Source of the DNA: Nonomuraea longispora | GTDB taxonomy: Bacteria; Actinomycetota; Actinomycetes; Streptosporangiales; Streptosporangiaceae | DNA length: 64,000 bases | Assembly (NCBI RefSeq): GCF_004348345.1 | Contig: NZ_SMJZ01000009.1 | Coordinates: 1 to 64,000 of the forward strand | Direction of reading: 5' to 3' | Shown: positions 14,218 through 23,125 of the stretch, in pieces | Layout of the letters: each line of letters begins with the position of its first letter | Position numbering within the stretch: the stretch's first letter is position 1 | Translations under genes and position numbers: made by a program | Notes under the pieces: generated by a model | Seen by the model: only the letters and a program-made list of their open reading frames with translations | Database searches by the model: none | What the model was told of the DNA's origin: nothing

Positions 14218-16851
14218 TCAGGACGGCGTGCAGGTGAGGGTGGCGGGTGGGGTGTGGGTGGCGCCGGAGCCGCCGTTGAAGCCGAACGACGCGGTCCCGT
14301 TCGGTGACAGGTTGCCGTTGTAGGCGGCGTTCCTGACGCTCACGCCGGCGACCGTCCGGCTCACGGTGCCGTTCCAGAGCTGGGTGATCTGCTCGTCACC
14401 CGCCCATGTCCAGGTGACGGTCCAGCCGTTGATCGCGGATGCGCCGGTGTTCGTGACCGTCACCTCCGCCTGGAACCCGCCCGGCCACTGGTTGCCCACC
14501 TCGTACGTCGCCGCGCAGCCCGCACCCGATGTGGGCGTCACGGTGGGCGTGGCGGTCGGGGTGACGGTGACGGGTGGGCCCGTGCGGTCGCCGTAGATGA
14601 TGCCGCGGCCGTTGGTGCCGAGGTAGACGCGGCCGTGGACGCGCGGGTCGCCGGTGAGGGCCTCGCCCATGTTGCCCCACTGGTGTTCGTCGTCGTTGAT
14701 CCTGACCCAGCTCGCCCCGGCGTCGTCCGAGCGGTACAGCCCGGTGACGCCGTCGATGGTGGCCACGGCGAAGACCGCCATGTACGTCCCGCCGGGGGCG
14801 GCCTTGCCGAAGCCGATGTTCACCGACCCGCTGATGCCGGGCACGGCGGAGAAGGACGTTCCGCCGTCCGTGGAGCGCCACAGGCCGCCCTCGCCGGCCA
14901 GCCACAGGTCGCCCTCGCGGCCGGGCACAGCCTTGAACTTGCCGCTGGTCGGCAGGCCGGTCGCGGGGGTGGCGGCGAACGTGGCACCGCCGTCGGTGCT
15001 GCGGTAGAGGCGGCCGCCGCTCAGGCCGTAGAACGTCATCGGGTCGGCCCGGTCGGACTCGACGACGGCGTCCGTGGGCAGGCCTGAGGCGGGCTGCCAG
15101 GTGTTGCCGTAGCCGGCCGAGTAGACCGGCGCCACGCCCTTGGGGGCCCAGACGAAGCGGGATCCGTCTGCGGCCGCCGCGACCGTGCCGCCCTCGTCGA
15201 CGCCGCCCGGCTCGCTGCCCTGGAACCAGGTGGCGCCGCCGTCCGTGGAGAAGGCGACGTGGCTGTCGTCCGGCCGGTCGGCGTCGGTGAAGTTTCCGGC
15301 CCGTACCATGACCGACGAGTTCTGCTCGGCGTAGTCGAGGCTGGTGGTGGAGGTGAACGTCGGGGAGGTGAACATCGTCGGCGGCACGGCGTCGAGGTCG
15401 GTGTGGCGGAAACCGGCGATGTCACCGAGGCCGCTGACCAGGGGGGCGCCGCTCGGCGGGCTGATCAGGTCGAGCACGGCGGTCTCCTCCAAGCCCCTGG
15501 CCATGGGCTTGATCGTGAACTGCCCGCCGGTGTCCCACCGGGTGAGGTTCTCGGAGCCGTAGACGGTGGCGCCGGTGCCGTACATCATCCTGTCGGAGTC
15601 GAACGGGTCGATCTCCAGCGACTCGGTCATCCAGCCGAGTTTCGGCGCGGTCTCGGGCGGCTGCGGGTTGCCGCCGAACGTCAGCCACGGGTTCTCCGAG
15701 ATGTCCATCGTGTAGCGGAAGCTGCGGTTCGGGTACGACGTCCAGTCCCACACGCGGGTCCACGTGGCGCCGGAGTCCGTTGAGCGGAAGAAGATCACGT
15801 CCGGCCACCAGGAGATCTGCGTGGCCACCATGATCGTGGACGGATTCCGCCGGTCGATGGTCAGGCCGCTGTAGCCGAAGTAGTCGTCCTCGCTGGAGGA
15901 CGGGATGGGGCTGATCTGCGTCCACGCGCCGGTCGCGGTGGTGTAGCGCCACACGTCGCCCTTGGCCCCGTCGTACGGCCCGCCGGTGTCGCTGGTGGCG
16001 ATGTACAGGTAGCCGTTCTCCGGGTCGAGCACGCCTTTGTGCGGCAGGTAGCCGGTGGGCTGGCCGGCCACCCGCTGCCAGGTGGCGCCGGCGTCCGTGG
16101 TGCGGTAGACGCTGTTGTCCTTGTCGGCGACGCCCACGTAGATGGTCCTGGTGGCGCTGCCCGCGGCGGACGAGCGCGGGTCGTAGGTGACCCAGAGCAC
16201 GCCGGGCTCGTGGCTGAGGTAGCCGTTGGGGTCGTTCGGGTCCTGGGCGTAGTTGCCGGGGTTGGGGAAGCTCGTCACCTCCGACCAGGTCGCGCCGTGG
16301 TTCGTGCTGCGCCACAACCCGTTGCCGTTGGGGGCGCCGAAGTACAGCACGCTGTTGTCGTTGGGGTCGACGGCCAGCGCCTCGCCCATGCCGCGGCCGG
16401 GCATGTTGCCGCCGAGCTTGAACGGCAGCTCCGTGACCTGCCAGTTGTCGCCTTTGTCGGTCGAGCGAAGGATGGCGCCGTTGTTCGGGTCCCAGCTGTT
16501 GGTGTACATGCCGACGGCGGCGTACACGCGGTCGGTGTCGACGGTGTCGGTGGCCAGGCTGATCACGCCGTTGTAGCCCCACTTGTCCCAGCCCACCCAG
16601 TCGAGCAGGGGCTTCCACGAGCGGGTGGACGGATTCCAGCGGTAGGCCCCGCCGATGTCGGTGCGGGCGTAGATGAGGTCGCGCTCCGACGGGTTGAAGA
16701 TGATGCCGGGGACGAACCCGCCACCGTCGATCCTCACGTTCTTGTACGTGTACGGATCCGAGGCGACGGCCGACACCGGTGACATCCGCACGACCCCCGC
16801 CACGAGCAGCAGGGTGGCGGTCGCGAGCAGGATGAGCAGTCGTCTTCGCAT
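14218..16851 (-). CDS. Secreted GH74 endo-xyloglucanase with CBM2
   Basis: Extracellular enzyme of 877 residues that cleaves the xyloglucan backbone. Signal peptide at 1-30 (RRRLLILLATATLLLVAGVV then SPVSAVA). The twin seven-bladed propeller of GH74 starts with YKNVRIDGGGFVPGI; the signature ARTDIGGAYRW places a catalytic Asp at residue 65. Repeated sialidase-like blades (LYRSTDGGATF, LWRSTDGGTSF) follow. A Thr/Pro linker (VTPTATPTVTPTSG) joins a C-terminal CBM2 of about 100 residues (NQWPGGFQAEVTVTNTG, INGWTVTWTW). The ATG at 16851 has AAAGGAAG upstream. It supplies substrate oligosaccharides for the nearby importers and GH31. Confidence 0.93.
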   Translation of the reverse strand: MRRRLLILLATATLLLVAGVVRMSPVSAVASDPYTYKNVRIDGGGFVPGIIFNPSERDLIYARTDIGGAYRWNPSTRSWKPLLDWVGWDKWGYNGVISLATDTVDTDRVYAAVGMYTNSWDPNNGAILRSTDKGDNWQVTELPFKLGGNMPGRGMGEALAVDPNDNSVLYFGAPNGNGLWRSTNHGATWSEVTSFPNPGNYAQDPNDPNGYLSHEPGVLWVTYDPRSSAAGSATRTIYVGVADKDNSVYRTTDAGATWQRVAGQPTGYLPHKGVLDPENGYLYIATSDTGGPYDGAKGDVWRYTTATGAWTQISPIPSSSEDDYFGYSGLTIDRRNPSTIMVATQISWWPDVIFFRSTDSGATWTRVWDWTSYPNRSFRYTMDISENPWLTFGGNPQPPETAPKLGWMTESLEIDPFDSDRMMYGTGATVYGSENLTRWDTGGQFTIKPMARGLEETAVLDLISPPSGAPLVSGLGDIAGFRHTDLDAVPPTMFTSPTFTSTTSLDYAEQNSSVMVRAGNFTDADRPDDSHVAFSTDGGATWFQGSEPGGVDEGGTVAAAADGSRFVWAPKGVAPVYSAGYGNTWQPASGLPTDAVVESDRADPMTFYGLSGGRLYRSTDGGATFAATPATGLPTSGKFKAVPGREGDLWLAGEGGLWRSTDGGTSFSAVPGISGSVNIGFGKAAPGGTYMAVFAVATIDGVTGLYRSDDAGASWVRINDDEHQWGNMGEALTGDPRVHGRVYLGTNGRGIIYGDRTGPPVTVTPTATPTVTPTSGAGCAATYEVGNQWPGGFQAEVTVTNTGASAINGWTVTWTWAGDEQITQLWNGTVSRTVAGVSVRNAAYNGNLSPNGTASFGFNGGSGATHTPPATLTCTPS

Positions 16852-16978
16852 GCGCGGCTCTTCCTTTCCAGGGCACACCGGCAGGGCGCCCCAAAGGCGT
16901 CAGATGACCCGCCATGCACGAGCAGAGTGCAGGACCCTGACCGTCGCCGCGCCTTCGCGCATGAGCTCATCAGAAGGC

Positions 16979-17506
16979 TCACACACGCTCGCGCTCACGG
17001 TCAATAGTTTGGATGGACGACGAATTAAATCGCGCCCACAGAGCCGCCGGACGTTCCGCGGCCCAGAGTGCGATCCCGATGTAGAGCACCTGCTCGGGGA
17101 TCCGCTGCCACAGCGGCGAGGCCTCACCGCCCGCGAACGGCACGTCGGCCAGCGCGGCGTGGATGTTTGCCGGCAGCATCGCCACGAACAGCAGCGCCAG
17201 ACAGGTGCCCGCGGCGCCGCGGGTGCGGGCGAGGACGAGCCCGGCCGCCCCGGCCAGCTCCAGCACGCCGGTCAGGTACACCATCAGCGCGGGGAACGGC
17301 ACGAACGGCGGCACCATGGCAACCATGTCGGCATGGTTGGGCATGACGGTCACCCCCGCCGGCACGAAATGGGCACTGGCGGTCATGACGAGCATGACGG
17401 CCAGCCCGTGGGCGGCACTGACCCGCCACGTGGCGAACCGTCGCACCTTCAGCATCCCGAGCAGCCGGAACACCAGCGTGGCGACCAGCAACACGATCAC
17501 AGTCAT
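16979..17506 (-). CDS. DoxX-like membrane protein
   Basis: A 175-residue integral membrane protein with four hydrophobic spans: near 1-20 (TVIVLLVATLVFRLLGML), 37-52 (GLAVMLVMTASAHF), 75-100 (PALMVYLTGVLELAGAAG) and 100-125. The pattern ASAHFVP with LTGVLELAGAAGLVL matches DoxX-like proteins, which often accompany redox or stress regulators; their role here is unknown. The ATG at 17506 has AGGAGGG about seven bases upstream. Two palindromes (17521-17564) occupy its promoter, suggesting tight repression, but no regulator gene is adjacent. Confidence 0.7.
   Translation of the reverse strand: MTVIVLLVATLVFRLLGMLKVRRFATWRVSAAHGLAVMLVMTASAHFVPAGVTVMPNHADMVAMVPPFVPFPALMVYLTGVLELAGAAGLVLARTRGAAGTCLALLFVAMLPANIHAALADVPFAGGEASPLWQRIPEQVLYIGIALWAAERPAALWARFNSSSIQTIDRERERV
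17003..17025. promoter_or_regulatory. Weak candidate fourth ROK site near GH74
   Basis: On the minus strand this segment reads AATTCGTCGTCCATCCAAAC, whose GTCCATCCAAAC half closely matches GTCCATACCAAC at 22899-22910. The left arm is displaced by four bases relative to the other sites. It lies about 150 bp upstream of the GH74 start, inside the 3' end of the DoxX-like gene, so it may be chance. Confidence 0.25.
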
Positions 17507-17520
17507 ACGCACCCTCCTGT

Positions 17521-17564
17521 TGGATAGCACCACTATCCCATAAAATGGATAACCGCGCTATCCA
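17521..17564. promoter_or_regulatory. Twin palindromic operators before DoxX-like gene
   Basis: Two related dyads in tandem: GGATAG-N5-CTATCC in 17521-17540 and TGGATA-N7-TATCCA in 17546-17564. They fill the gap between the DoxX-like start (17506) and the stop of the convergently placed operon (17566). Placement and spacing suggest binding sites of a dimeric repressor, cognate regulator not adjacent. Confidence 0.6.
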
Positions 17565-17565
17565 A

Positions 17566-18387
17566 TTATTTGACGGCGCCGACCGTCACCCCCCGGGTCA
17601 GCGTGCGCTGGAAGATCAGGAAGAAGGCGATCGCCGGGACGACGCCGAGCAGGGCCGAGGCGCTGGACATGGTGGCGTCCATGTACCTCTCGCCCTGCAG
17701 AACCCCCAACGCGACCGGCACCGTCTGGGTGTCGTTCGACACGAGCAGGATCAGCGGCAGGAAGAACTCGTTCCAGGTCCAGATGAAGAAGAAGATCAGC
17801 AGCACGCTGAGCGTGGGCCGGCTGATCGGCACCACGATCCGCACCAGCGACCGCAGCCGGCCCGCGCCGTCGATCGCCGCCGCCTCCAGGATCTCCTTCG
17901 GGAACCGGCCCAGCACCGCGCTCAGCAGGTACGTGCCGAACGCCGCCTGGATCGCCGTCATGACGATGATCACCGACAGTCGGGTGTCGTACAGGCCTGC
18001 CGCCTTGGCCAGGTAGTAGAGCGGGTAGGCCAGCGACTCCTGCGGCAGCGTGTTGGCCACCAGGAACACCACGAGGATCGACAGCCGGCCCTTCACCCTG
18101 CCGATGCCCAGCGCGTACGCGTTGAGCACCGACAACACCACGGCCAGCACCGACACCGACGCGCTGATGACGAAGCTGTTCCAGAGCTTCGTGCCGAACT
18201 CCACCCGGTTCCAGAAGTCCACGATGCCCTGCCAGTAGAGCCCGTCGGGCAGGCTCAGCGGTCCCTGGGAGCTGTACTCCGCCGGCGACTTGACCGCGTT
18301 GATCGCCACGATCGCGAACGGGAAGAGCATCACCACCGCCAGCACGGCCAGCGCGAGCACCACCGCCCAGCGCCCCGGCCCTCTCAT
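17566..18387 (-). CDS. Carbohydrate ABC transporter permease (importer 2, MalG-like)
   Basis: Second permease of importer 2, 273 residues, six predicted spans. The EAA loop appears as EAAAIDGAGRLRSLVRIVVP near residue 172, and the C-terminus GVTVGAVK is typical of CUT1 MalG-type permeases. Its ATG at 18387 overlaps the upstream permease stop (ATGA), so the two are translationally coupled. It is the last gene of the operon GH31, binding protein, permease, permease. As with importer 1, no ATPase is encoded nearby. Confidence 0.92.
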   Translation of the reverse strand: MRGPGRWAVVLALAVLAVVMLFPFAIVAINAVKSPAEYSSQGPLSLPDGLYWQGIVDFWNRVEFGTKLWNSFVISASVSVLAVVLSVLNAYALGIGRVKGRLSILVVFLVANTLPQESLAYPLYYLAKAAGLYDTRLSVIIVMTAIQAAFGTYLLSAVLGRFPKEILEAAAIDGAGRLRSLVRIVVPISRPTLSVLLIFFFIWTWNEFFLPLILLVSNDTQTVPVALGVLQGERYMDATMSSASALLGVVPAIAFFLIFQRTLTRGVTVGAVK

Positions 18388-19247
18388 GGCTCACGCTCCT
18401 GCACGCGCAGGAACAGGAACGTCACCACGACGATGACGAGGGCCAGCACCGTGGCGATCGCGGAGCCGTACCCGACGTTGCTCTTCTGGAAGAAGTTCAG
18501 GTAGGAGAAGTACGACGGGACCATGGTGGCGTTGCCGGGGCCGCCGCGGGTCAGCACGAAGATCGGCCCGAACACCTTGAGCGCGGCGATCGTGCACGTC
18601 AGCAGCACCACGAAGATCTCCGGCCGGATCTGCGGGATCGTGACGTGCCAGAACGTACGCCACCACGAGGCCCCGTCGATCTCGGCCGCCTCGCGGTAGG
18701 ACGGGTCCGTCCGCTGCAACCCGGCCATGAAGATCACCACCGGATAGCCGAGCTGGAACCAGACCATGACCGCCATGACGGTGGCCAGGGCCAGGTCGGG
18801 ATCGCCGAGCCAGTCGAGCTCCAGCCCGAGGATCTGGTTGACCGCGCCGTACGACGGGTGCAACATCCAGCCCCACACCACGCCGGCGATGGCGACCGGC
18901 AGCACCTGCGGCAGGTAGTACGCCGCCCGCATCGCCGAGGCCGTCCGCGGGCCGAACCGCCTGCCGACGTAGTCGAACAACGCGGCGGCCAGCACGAGGC
19001 CGAGCGCGGTCGGCACGACGGCCATCGCCACGATCAGCCCCACGTTGTGCTGGAACGACTCCCAGAACCGCTCGTCGCCGAGCAGCCTGGTGTAGTTGTC
19101 GAGGCCGATCCACCGCGGCGTGCCCACCCCCGACCAGCGGGTGAAGCTCACGCCCACGTTCATCAGGAACGGCACGACGATGACGGCGAGGAACAGCAGC
19201 AGGCTGGGGACCAGGTAGAGCCAGTACCCCCTCGTACGCTTCCTCAT
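18384..19247 (-). CDS. Carbohydrate ABC transporter permease (importer 2, MalF-like)
   Basis: First permease of importer 2, 287 residues. It begins with a short basic tail (MRKRTRGYW) and the first membrane span LYLVPSLLLFLAVIVVPFL; the EAA loop EAAEIDGASWWRTFWHVTIP lies near residue 195. This is the MalF/UgpA layout for oligosaccharide import. The start ATG abuts the stop of the binding-protein gene with no spacer, so the order binding protein, MalF-like, MalG-like is one transcript. Confidence 0.92.
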   Translation of the reverse strand: MRKRTRGYWLYLVPSLLLFLAVIVVPFLMNVGVSFTRWSGVGTPRWIGLDNYTRLLGDERFWESFQHNVGLIVAMAVVPTALGLVLAAALFDYVGRRFGPRTASAMRAAYYLPQVLPVAIAGVVWGWMLHPSYGAVNQILGLELDWLGDPDLALATVMAVMVWFQLGYPVVIFMAGLQRTDPSYREAAEIDGASWWRTFWHVTIPQIRPEIFVVLLTCTIAALKVFGPIFVLTRGGPGNATMVPSYFSYLNFFQKSNVGYGSAIATVLALVIVVVTFLFLRVQEREP

Positions 19248-20552
19248 CTAGAAGCCGAGGTCGGCGAGGTTGTCCTCGTACGGCCCGGCGATCTCGTCCA
19301 GCACCTCGGCGGTGGTCTTGCTGCCGTTGATGAGGTTCTGGACGCCGGCCACGAGCACGTCGTAGTAGCCGGGCGCGGGCCAGTCGGGGTAGAAGGCCAG
19401 GCCGTCGGCGGCGGTCAGCTTGTTGAAGCTCTCGATGAGCTCCTTGCTCTTCTCGTCGCTGATCGCGGCCGGGTCGGCGGCCACGGGCACGCCGCCCGAG
19501 TTGCCGAGCAGGTTCTGGATCTCCTTACTCATCGTGATGTCGATGAAGTCGTAGGCCAGGTCCTTGTTCTCCGACCGCTCGGGCACCACCCAGAGGTTCC
19601 CGCTCGAACCGGGCGACATGGTGGCGCCGGGGAAGAGGAAGTGGCCCCACGCGAAGTCCTTGATCTCCGTGGCGAGGCGGCCGTACCACCAGCTACCGCT
19701 GATCATGATGGGGAACTCGCCGTTGATGAACGCCACGCCCATGTCCTCGGCCTTGAGCCCGGAGGAGTTCTCGGCGAGGTATCCCTTCCCCACCCAGTCG
19801 GCGAACGTGTCGGCGCCGTAGGTGAACTCGGGGCCGTGGAAGTCGACCTTGCCCTTGTAGGACTGGAACGCCTCCAGCCACGGCTTCTGCGCCTTGGTGA
19901 GCGCGAGCTGGTAGAGGATCTGCTGGGCCGGGTATTCGGCGCCGGCGTTCGCGATGGGCGTCACCCCGGCCTTGACGAACGTGTCGAGCGCGGCCGTGAA
20001 CCGCTCGAACGTCTCGGGCACCTCGACCTTGTGCTTCTCGAAGAGGTCCTTGTTGTAGTAGACCATCACGAACTCGCCGTAGTTGGGGATGCCGTACCAC
20101 TGGCCGGAGCCCATCACGCCGCGGTCGTCGTACCTCGCGGTGGTCTGCAGACCGCCGGTCAGCAGCTTGTCCCAGCCACGCTTGGTGGTCTCCTCCGTCA
20201 GGTCGGCCAGCAGGCCCTGCTTGGACAGCAGGCCGGCGGTGGCGTTGCCCTTGTTGTACTCCATGAGGTCGGGCGCCTCGTCGGAGTTGAGCACCATGCT
20301 CGCCGTCTTCTGGATCTGCTCGAAGCTCTTCTCCTCGAACTCGACGGTCACGTTCGGGTGGGACGCCTCGAACTTCTTGATCGCTTCCGCCCACGCCCTG
20401 CCCATGGCGCTGCCGGCCGACTCGTAGTGCCACAGTCTCAGCACGCGCGGCTGCCCGCTGTCCGCGGGCGACGGGGCGTCGGAGCCCGAGCCGCACGCCG
20501 ACAGAGCCAGCACCACGGCGGCCAGCGCCGCGGCGCCTCTCAACTTGACCAT
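19248..20552 (-). CDS. Extracellular sugar-binding lipoprotein (importer 2)
   Basis: CUT1 solute-binding protein of 434 residues. Signal peptide and lipobox: KLRGAAALAAVVLALSACGS, with Cys20 as the lipidated residue. The mature part has LRLWHYESAGSAMGRAWAEA and FEASHPNVTVEFEEKSFEQ, standard for family 1 binding proteins, and WYGIPNYGEFVMVYYNKDLF in the middle. It lies 15 bp after the GH31 gene in one operon, so the captured sugar is probably the GH31 substrate: short alpha-xylosylated gluco-oligosaccharides, by inference. Confidence 0.92.
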   Translation of the reverse strand: MVKLRGAAALAAVVLALSACGSGSDAPSPADSGQPRVLRLWHYESAGSAMGRAWAEAIKKFEASHPNVTVEFEEKSFEQIQKTASMVLNSDEAPDLMEYNKGNATAGLLSKQGLLADLTEETTKRGWDKLLTGGLQTTARYDDRGVMGSGQWYGIPNYGEFVMVYYNKDLFEKHKVEVPETFERFTAALDTFVKAGVTPIANAGAEYPAQQILYQLALTKAQKPWLEAFQSYKGKVDFHGPEFTYGADTFADWVGKGYLAENSSGLKAEDMGVAFINGEFPIMISGSWWYGRLATEIKDFAWGHFLFPGATMSPGSSGNLWVVPERSENKDLAYDFIDITMSKEIQNLLGNSGGVPVAADPAAISDEKSKELIESFNKLTAADGLAFYPDWPAPGYYDVLVAGVQNLINGSKTTAEVLDEIAGPYEDNLADLGF

Positions 20553-20567
20553 GATCTCTCCAGGGGT

Positions 20568-22853
20568 TCACACGATGACGGTTCGCGCGGGGGCTCCGGG
20601 CACCGGGACGATCTCGACCCCGGTGACGCGCTTCGGGCCGGTGACGGCGACGCGGAGCTCGTCGCCGTCCCTGGTGGCGACGGCGACCGTCACGCCGTCG
20701 GTGTCGTGGATCTCGGTGCTCCCGTCGCCGCCGCCGAAGGCGACGAGGGTGATCTCCGCCGGCACGCCGACGGTCTCCCGCGGCTCGGTGACGGGGATGA
20801 GGGCTCCGCGGCGTACGTACAGGGGGACCTGGTCGAGCGGCTTGGCGGCCCGGACGTAGCGGGAGCCCTCCAGCACCTCGCCCGTCCAGTAGTCGACCCA
20901 CGTGCCGCGCGGCAGGTAGACCTGCCTGACCCCTTCGGGCGCGGTCATGGGGGCGACCAGGAGGTCACGGCCGAGCAGATATTCCAGGTCGGCCTGCCAG
21001 GCCACCGGGTCGCCGGGGTGGTCCACGCACAGCGCCCGCATCATCGGCGCACCCGTGCGCGCGGCCTCGACGGCGGCCGAGTAGAGGTAGGGCATGAGCC
21101 GGTAGCGGAGCCTCAGCGCCGCCACCGCCGCCTCCTCGACCTCGGGGAACTCCCAGGGTTCGCGGGTGGTGGTGCCGTGCAGGCGCAGCAGCGGGGAGAG
21201 CGCGCCGAACTGGGTCCAGCGCACGTACAGGTCGTCGGTGGGACGGCCCGTGAAGCCGCCGACGTCGTGGCTCCAGAACGGCACTCCCGACAGGCCGTGC
21301 GCGAGCCCGCCCCTGATCGTGCTGCCCATGGCGGCGTAGCTGGTGTAGGTGTCGCCGCTCCACTGGGCGCTGTGGCGCTGCCCCCCGATGTACGACGAAC
21401 GCGCCCACACCAGGTCGTGGCCGCGGACCTCGCGGGTGACGGCGGCGACCGCGTCGTTGAACAGCAGGGTGTAGACGTTGTGCAGGTCGGTGCCGGTCAT
21501 CCCGTTGGCGGCGACCGCGTCGCTCGGCACGCCCTCGGCGAAGTCGGTCTTGAACGCCGCGACGCCCTGGCGCAGCAGCCCGCGCAGCAGGCCGGTGAAC
21601 CAGTCGACCGCCGCCGGGTCGGTGAGGTCGACGATGCCGCAGGGCGGGAAGGAGCCGTGCCAGCAGTCGGCGACGTAGACCTCACCATCATGATTTTTCA
21701 GGAAATATCCGGCTTCAGCGGCTTCCTCGAAGGCGGGACTCAGATGGGAGACGTACGGATTCATCCACAGGCAGACCTTGAACCCCATCCCGTCCAACTC
21801 GGACAGCATCCCCTCCGGATCGGGAAAGTTCACCGGATCCCACCGCAGATCCGACCAGTGCCCGTCGGCCTGCCAGTACGTGTCCAGATGCAGCACGTCG
21901 CACGGGATGCCGCGCTCCCTGATCGTGCGCGCCCTGGCCAGCACCCGCTCCTGGCTGTCCACGCAGAACCCGGAGGAGATCCACGTGCCGAACGCCCACT
22001 TCGGCGGCAGCGCCGGCCGGCAGGTCAGCCGGTCGTAGCGGTCCAGCACGTCGGCCGGCGCCGGCCCGGCGATCACGTAGTAGTCCATCACGTCGTCGGG
22101 CACCAGGATCTGCACGACGCTGTGGGTCGACTGGCACACGTCGAACTCCACGGGCGCCCCGCTGTCGACGAGCAGGCCGTACCCCTTGCTCGACAGATAG
22201 AGGGGCACGTTCTTGTACGCCCGCTGCGACTCCGCGCCGAAGGCGTCGAAGTTCCACATCACGGGCCGCTGGCCGCGTTTGTCCAGCCGGGTGAACGACT
22301 CGCCGAACCCGGTGAACGCCTCGTCGGGGGCGGCGGCGAAGCTCTCGTGGTAGGCCACGGGCGCGCCGCCCGCCGAGGAGCGGCCGAACGGCAGCGTACG
22401 CAGCCTGCCGCTGATGTCGATGTGCCCGCGGTCCTGCTCGGTCAGCATGGCGCCGGAGGCGTCGGTGAATCGCAGGTGCCACGGCGCGAGGCTGATCTCG
22501 GCGCGCAGCGAGCCGGCGTCGATCACGATGGGCTCGCCCGGCGACACCTCGGCCGTGGCCTCCGGATAACCGCCGGGCGTCACCAGGGAGATGGCCCTTT
22601 CCGAGCGCGGCCTGGCGGTCGGGTCCTCCGACAACCGCACCCGGATGACGCCCTCCCCCGCCACGCCCACCTGGACGACCAGGGTCTCCTCCGCCGAGGT
22701 GACCGCCTTCAGCATCACCTCGGCGCCGTCGGCCGCGACCACCTCGGCGGCGGTCAGCACCGACGGGCCGCCCTCGCCTCGCGCGCGGACCGGCAGCTCG
22801 GGCGGGTCCGCCACGAAGTACTCGTGCGCGACCAGCGGGGGGCGGTAGGGCAT
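20568..22853 (-). CDS. GH31 alpha-xylosidase (YicI-like)
   Basis: Cytoplasmic enzyme of 761 residues without signal peptide. YicI-type signatures: WISSGFCVDSQERV, the nucleophile Asp437 in AFKTDFAEGVPSDAV, and the acid/base Asp near 501 in QWSGDTYTSYAAMGSTIRGG, followed by SGVPFWSHDVGGF. In the YicI branch this removes alpha-xylose from the non-reducing end of xyloglucan oligosaccharides. The ATG at 22853 is preferred over the longer ORF start because AAGGAG lies six bases upstream and the operators lie beyond it. It heads the operon with importer 2. The specificity rests on the KTDFxE motif and the GH74 neighbour; alpha-glucosidase remains possible. Confidence 0.88.
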   Translation of the reverse strand: MPYRPPLVAHEYFVADPPELPVRARGEGGPSVLTAAEVVAADGAEVMLKAVTSAEETLVVQVGVAGEGVIRVRLSEDPTARPRSERAISLVTPGGYPEATAEVSPGEPIVIDAGSLRAEISLAPWHLRFTDASGAMLTEQDRGHIDISGRLRTLPFGRSSAGGAPVAYHESFAAAPDEAFTGFGESFTRLDKRGQRPVMWNFDAFGAESQRAYKNVPLYLSSKGYGLLVDSGAPVEFDVCQSTHSVVQILVPDDVMDYYVIAGPAPADVLDRYDRLTCRPALPPKWAFGTWISSGFCVDSQERVLARARTIRERGIPCDVLHLDTYWQADGHWSDLRWDPVNFPDPEGMLSELDGMGFKVCLWMNPYVSHLSPAFEEAAEAGYFLKNHDGEVYVADCWHGSFPPCGIVDLTDPAAVDWFTGLLRGLLRQGVAAFKTDFAEGVPSDAVAANGMTGTDLHNVYTLLFNDAVAAVTREVRGHDLVWARSSYIGGQRHSAQWSGDTYTSYAAMGSTIRGGLAHGLSGVPFWSHDVGGFTGRPTDDLYVRWTQFGALSPLLRLHGTTTREPWEFPEVEEAAVAALRLRYRLMPYLYSAAVEAARTGAPMMRALCVDHPGDPVAWQADLEYLLGRDLLVAPMTAPEGVRQVYLPRGTWVDYWTGEVLEGSRYVRAAKPLDQVPLYVRRGALIPVTEPRETVGVPAEITLVAFGGGDGSTEIHDTDGVTVAVATRDGDELRVAVTGPKRVTGVEIVPVPGAPARTVIV

Positions 22854-22886
22854 GGAGGCTCCTTCGAACGGCTGCGCCAACTCGTG

Positions 22887-22914
22887 AATTAGTTTGCTGT
22901 CCATACCAACAAAC
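22887..22914. promoter_or_regulatory. Candidate ROK operator, GH31 operon, site 1
   Basis: AATTAGTTTG (22887-22896), six bases, then ATACCAAC ending at 22910 (with AAAC to 22914). It matches, without gaps, the minus strand of the site at 4978-5010. It lies 34-61 bp upstream of the GH31 start codon, a normal position for a repressor site over the promoter. Confidence 0.6.
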
Positions 22915-22936
22915 GTCAACGGTCAGGCGGCTGGCC

Positions 22937-22956
22937 AGTTTGAAGTCCATCCCAAG
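22937..22956. promoter_or_regulatory. Candidate ROK operator, GH31 operon, site 2
   Basis: AGTTTG-N6-ATCCCAAG repeats the core of site 1 (AGTTTG-N6-ATACCAAC) exactly 46 bp further upstream in the same orientation. The inner GTCCAT is shared by both. Tandem sites suggest cooperative binding. Confidence 0.5.
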
Positions 22957-23125
22957 TAGACCGATCTGAGCGCCCGACGGCGGTAACAGTTCGTACGCCC
23001 GTCCCGGACACATCGCTTGCCGGCCCGCGCACAGCCGGCACGGTGCCCTGCCCTCAACCTTCCGGACTGCGAACCCAAGCTTTCGAGCCGCGTACGATCG
23101 TTGGCAGCGCTATCGCGCGCGCCCC

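Noticed and set aside
18645-22892. A 1415-codon open frame opposite the GH31 operon
   Set aside because: It shows no motif or ribosome site and mirrors four well-supported genes on the other strand, so its length is a GC artefact.
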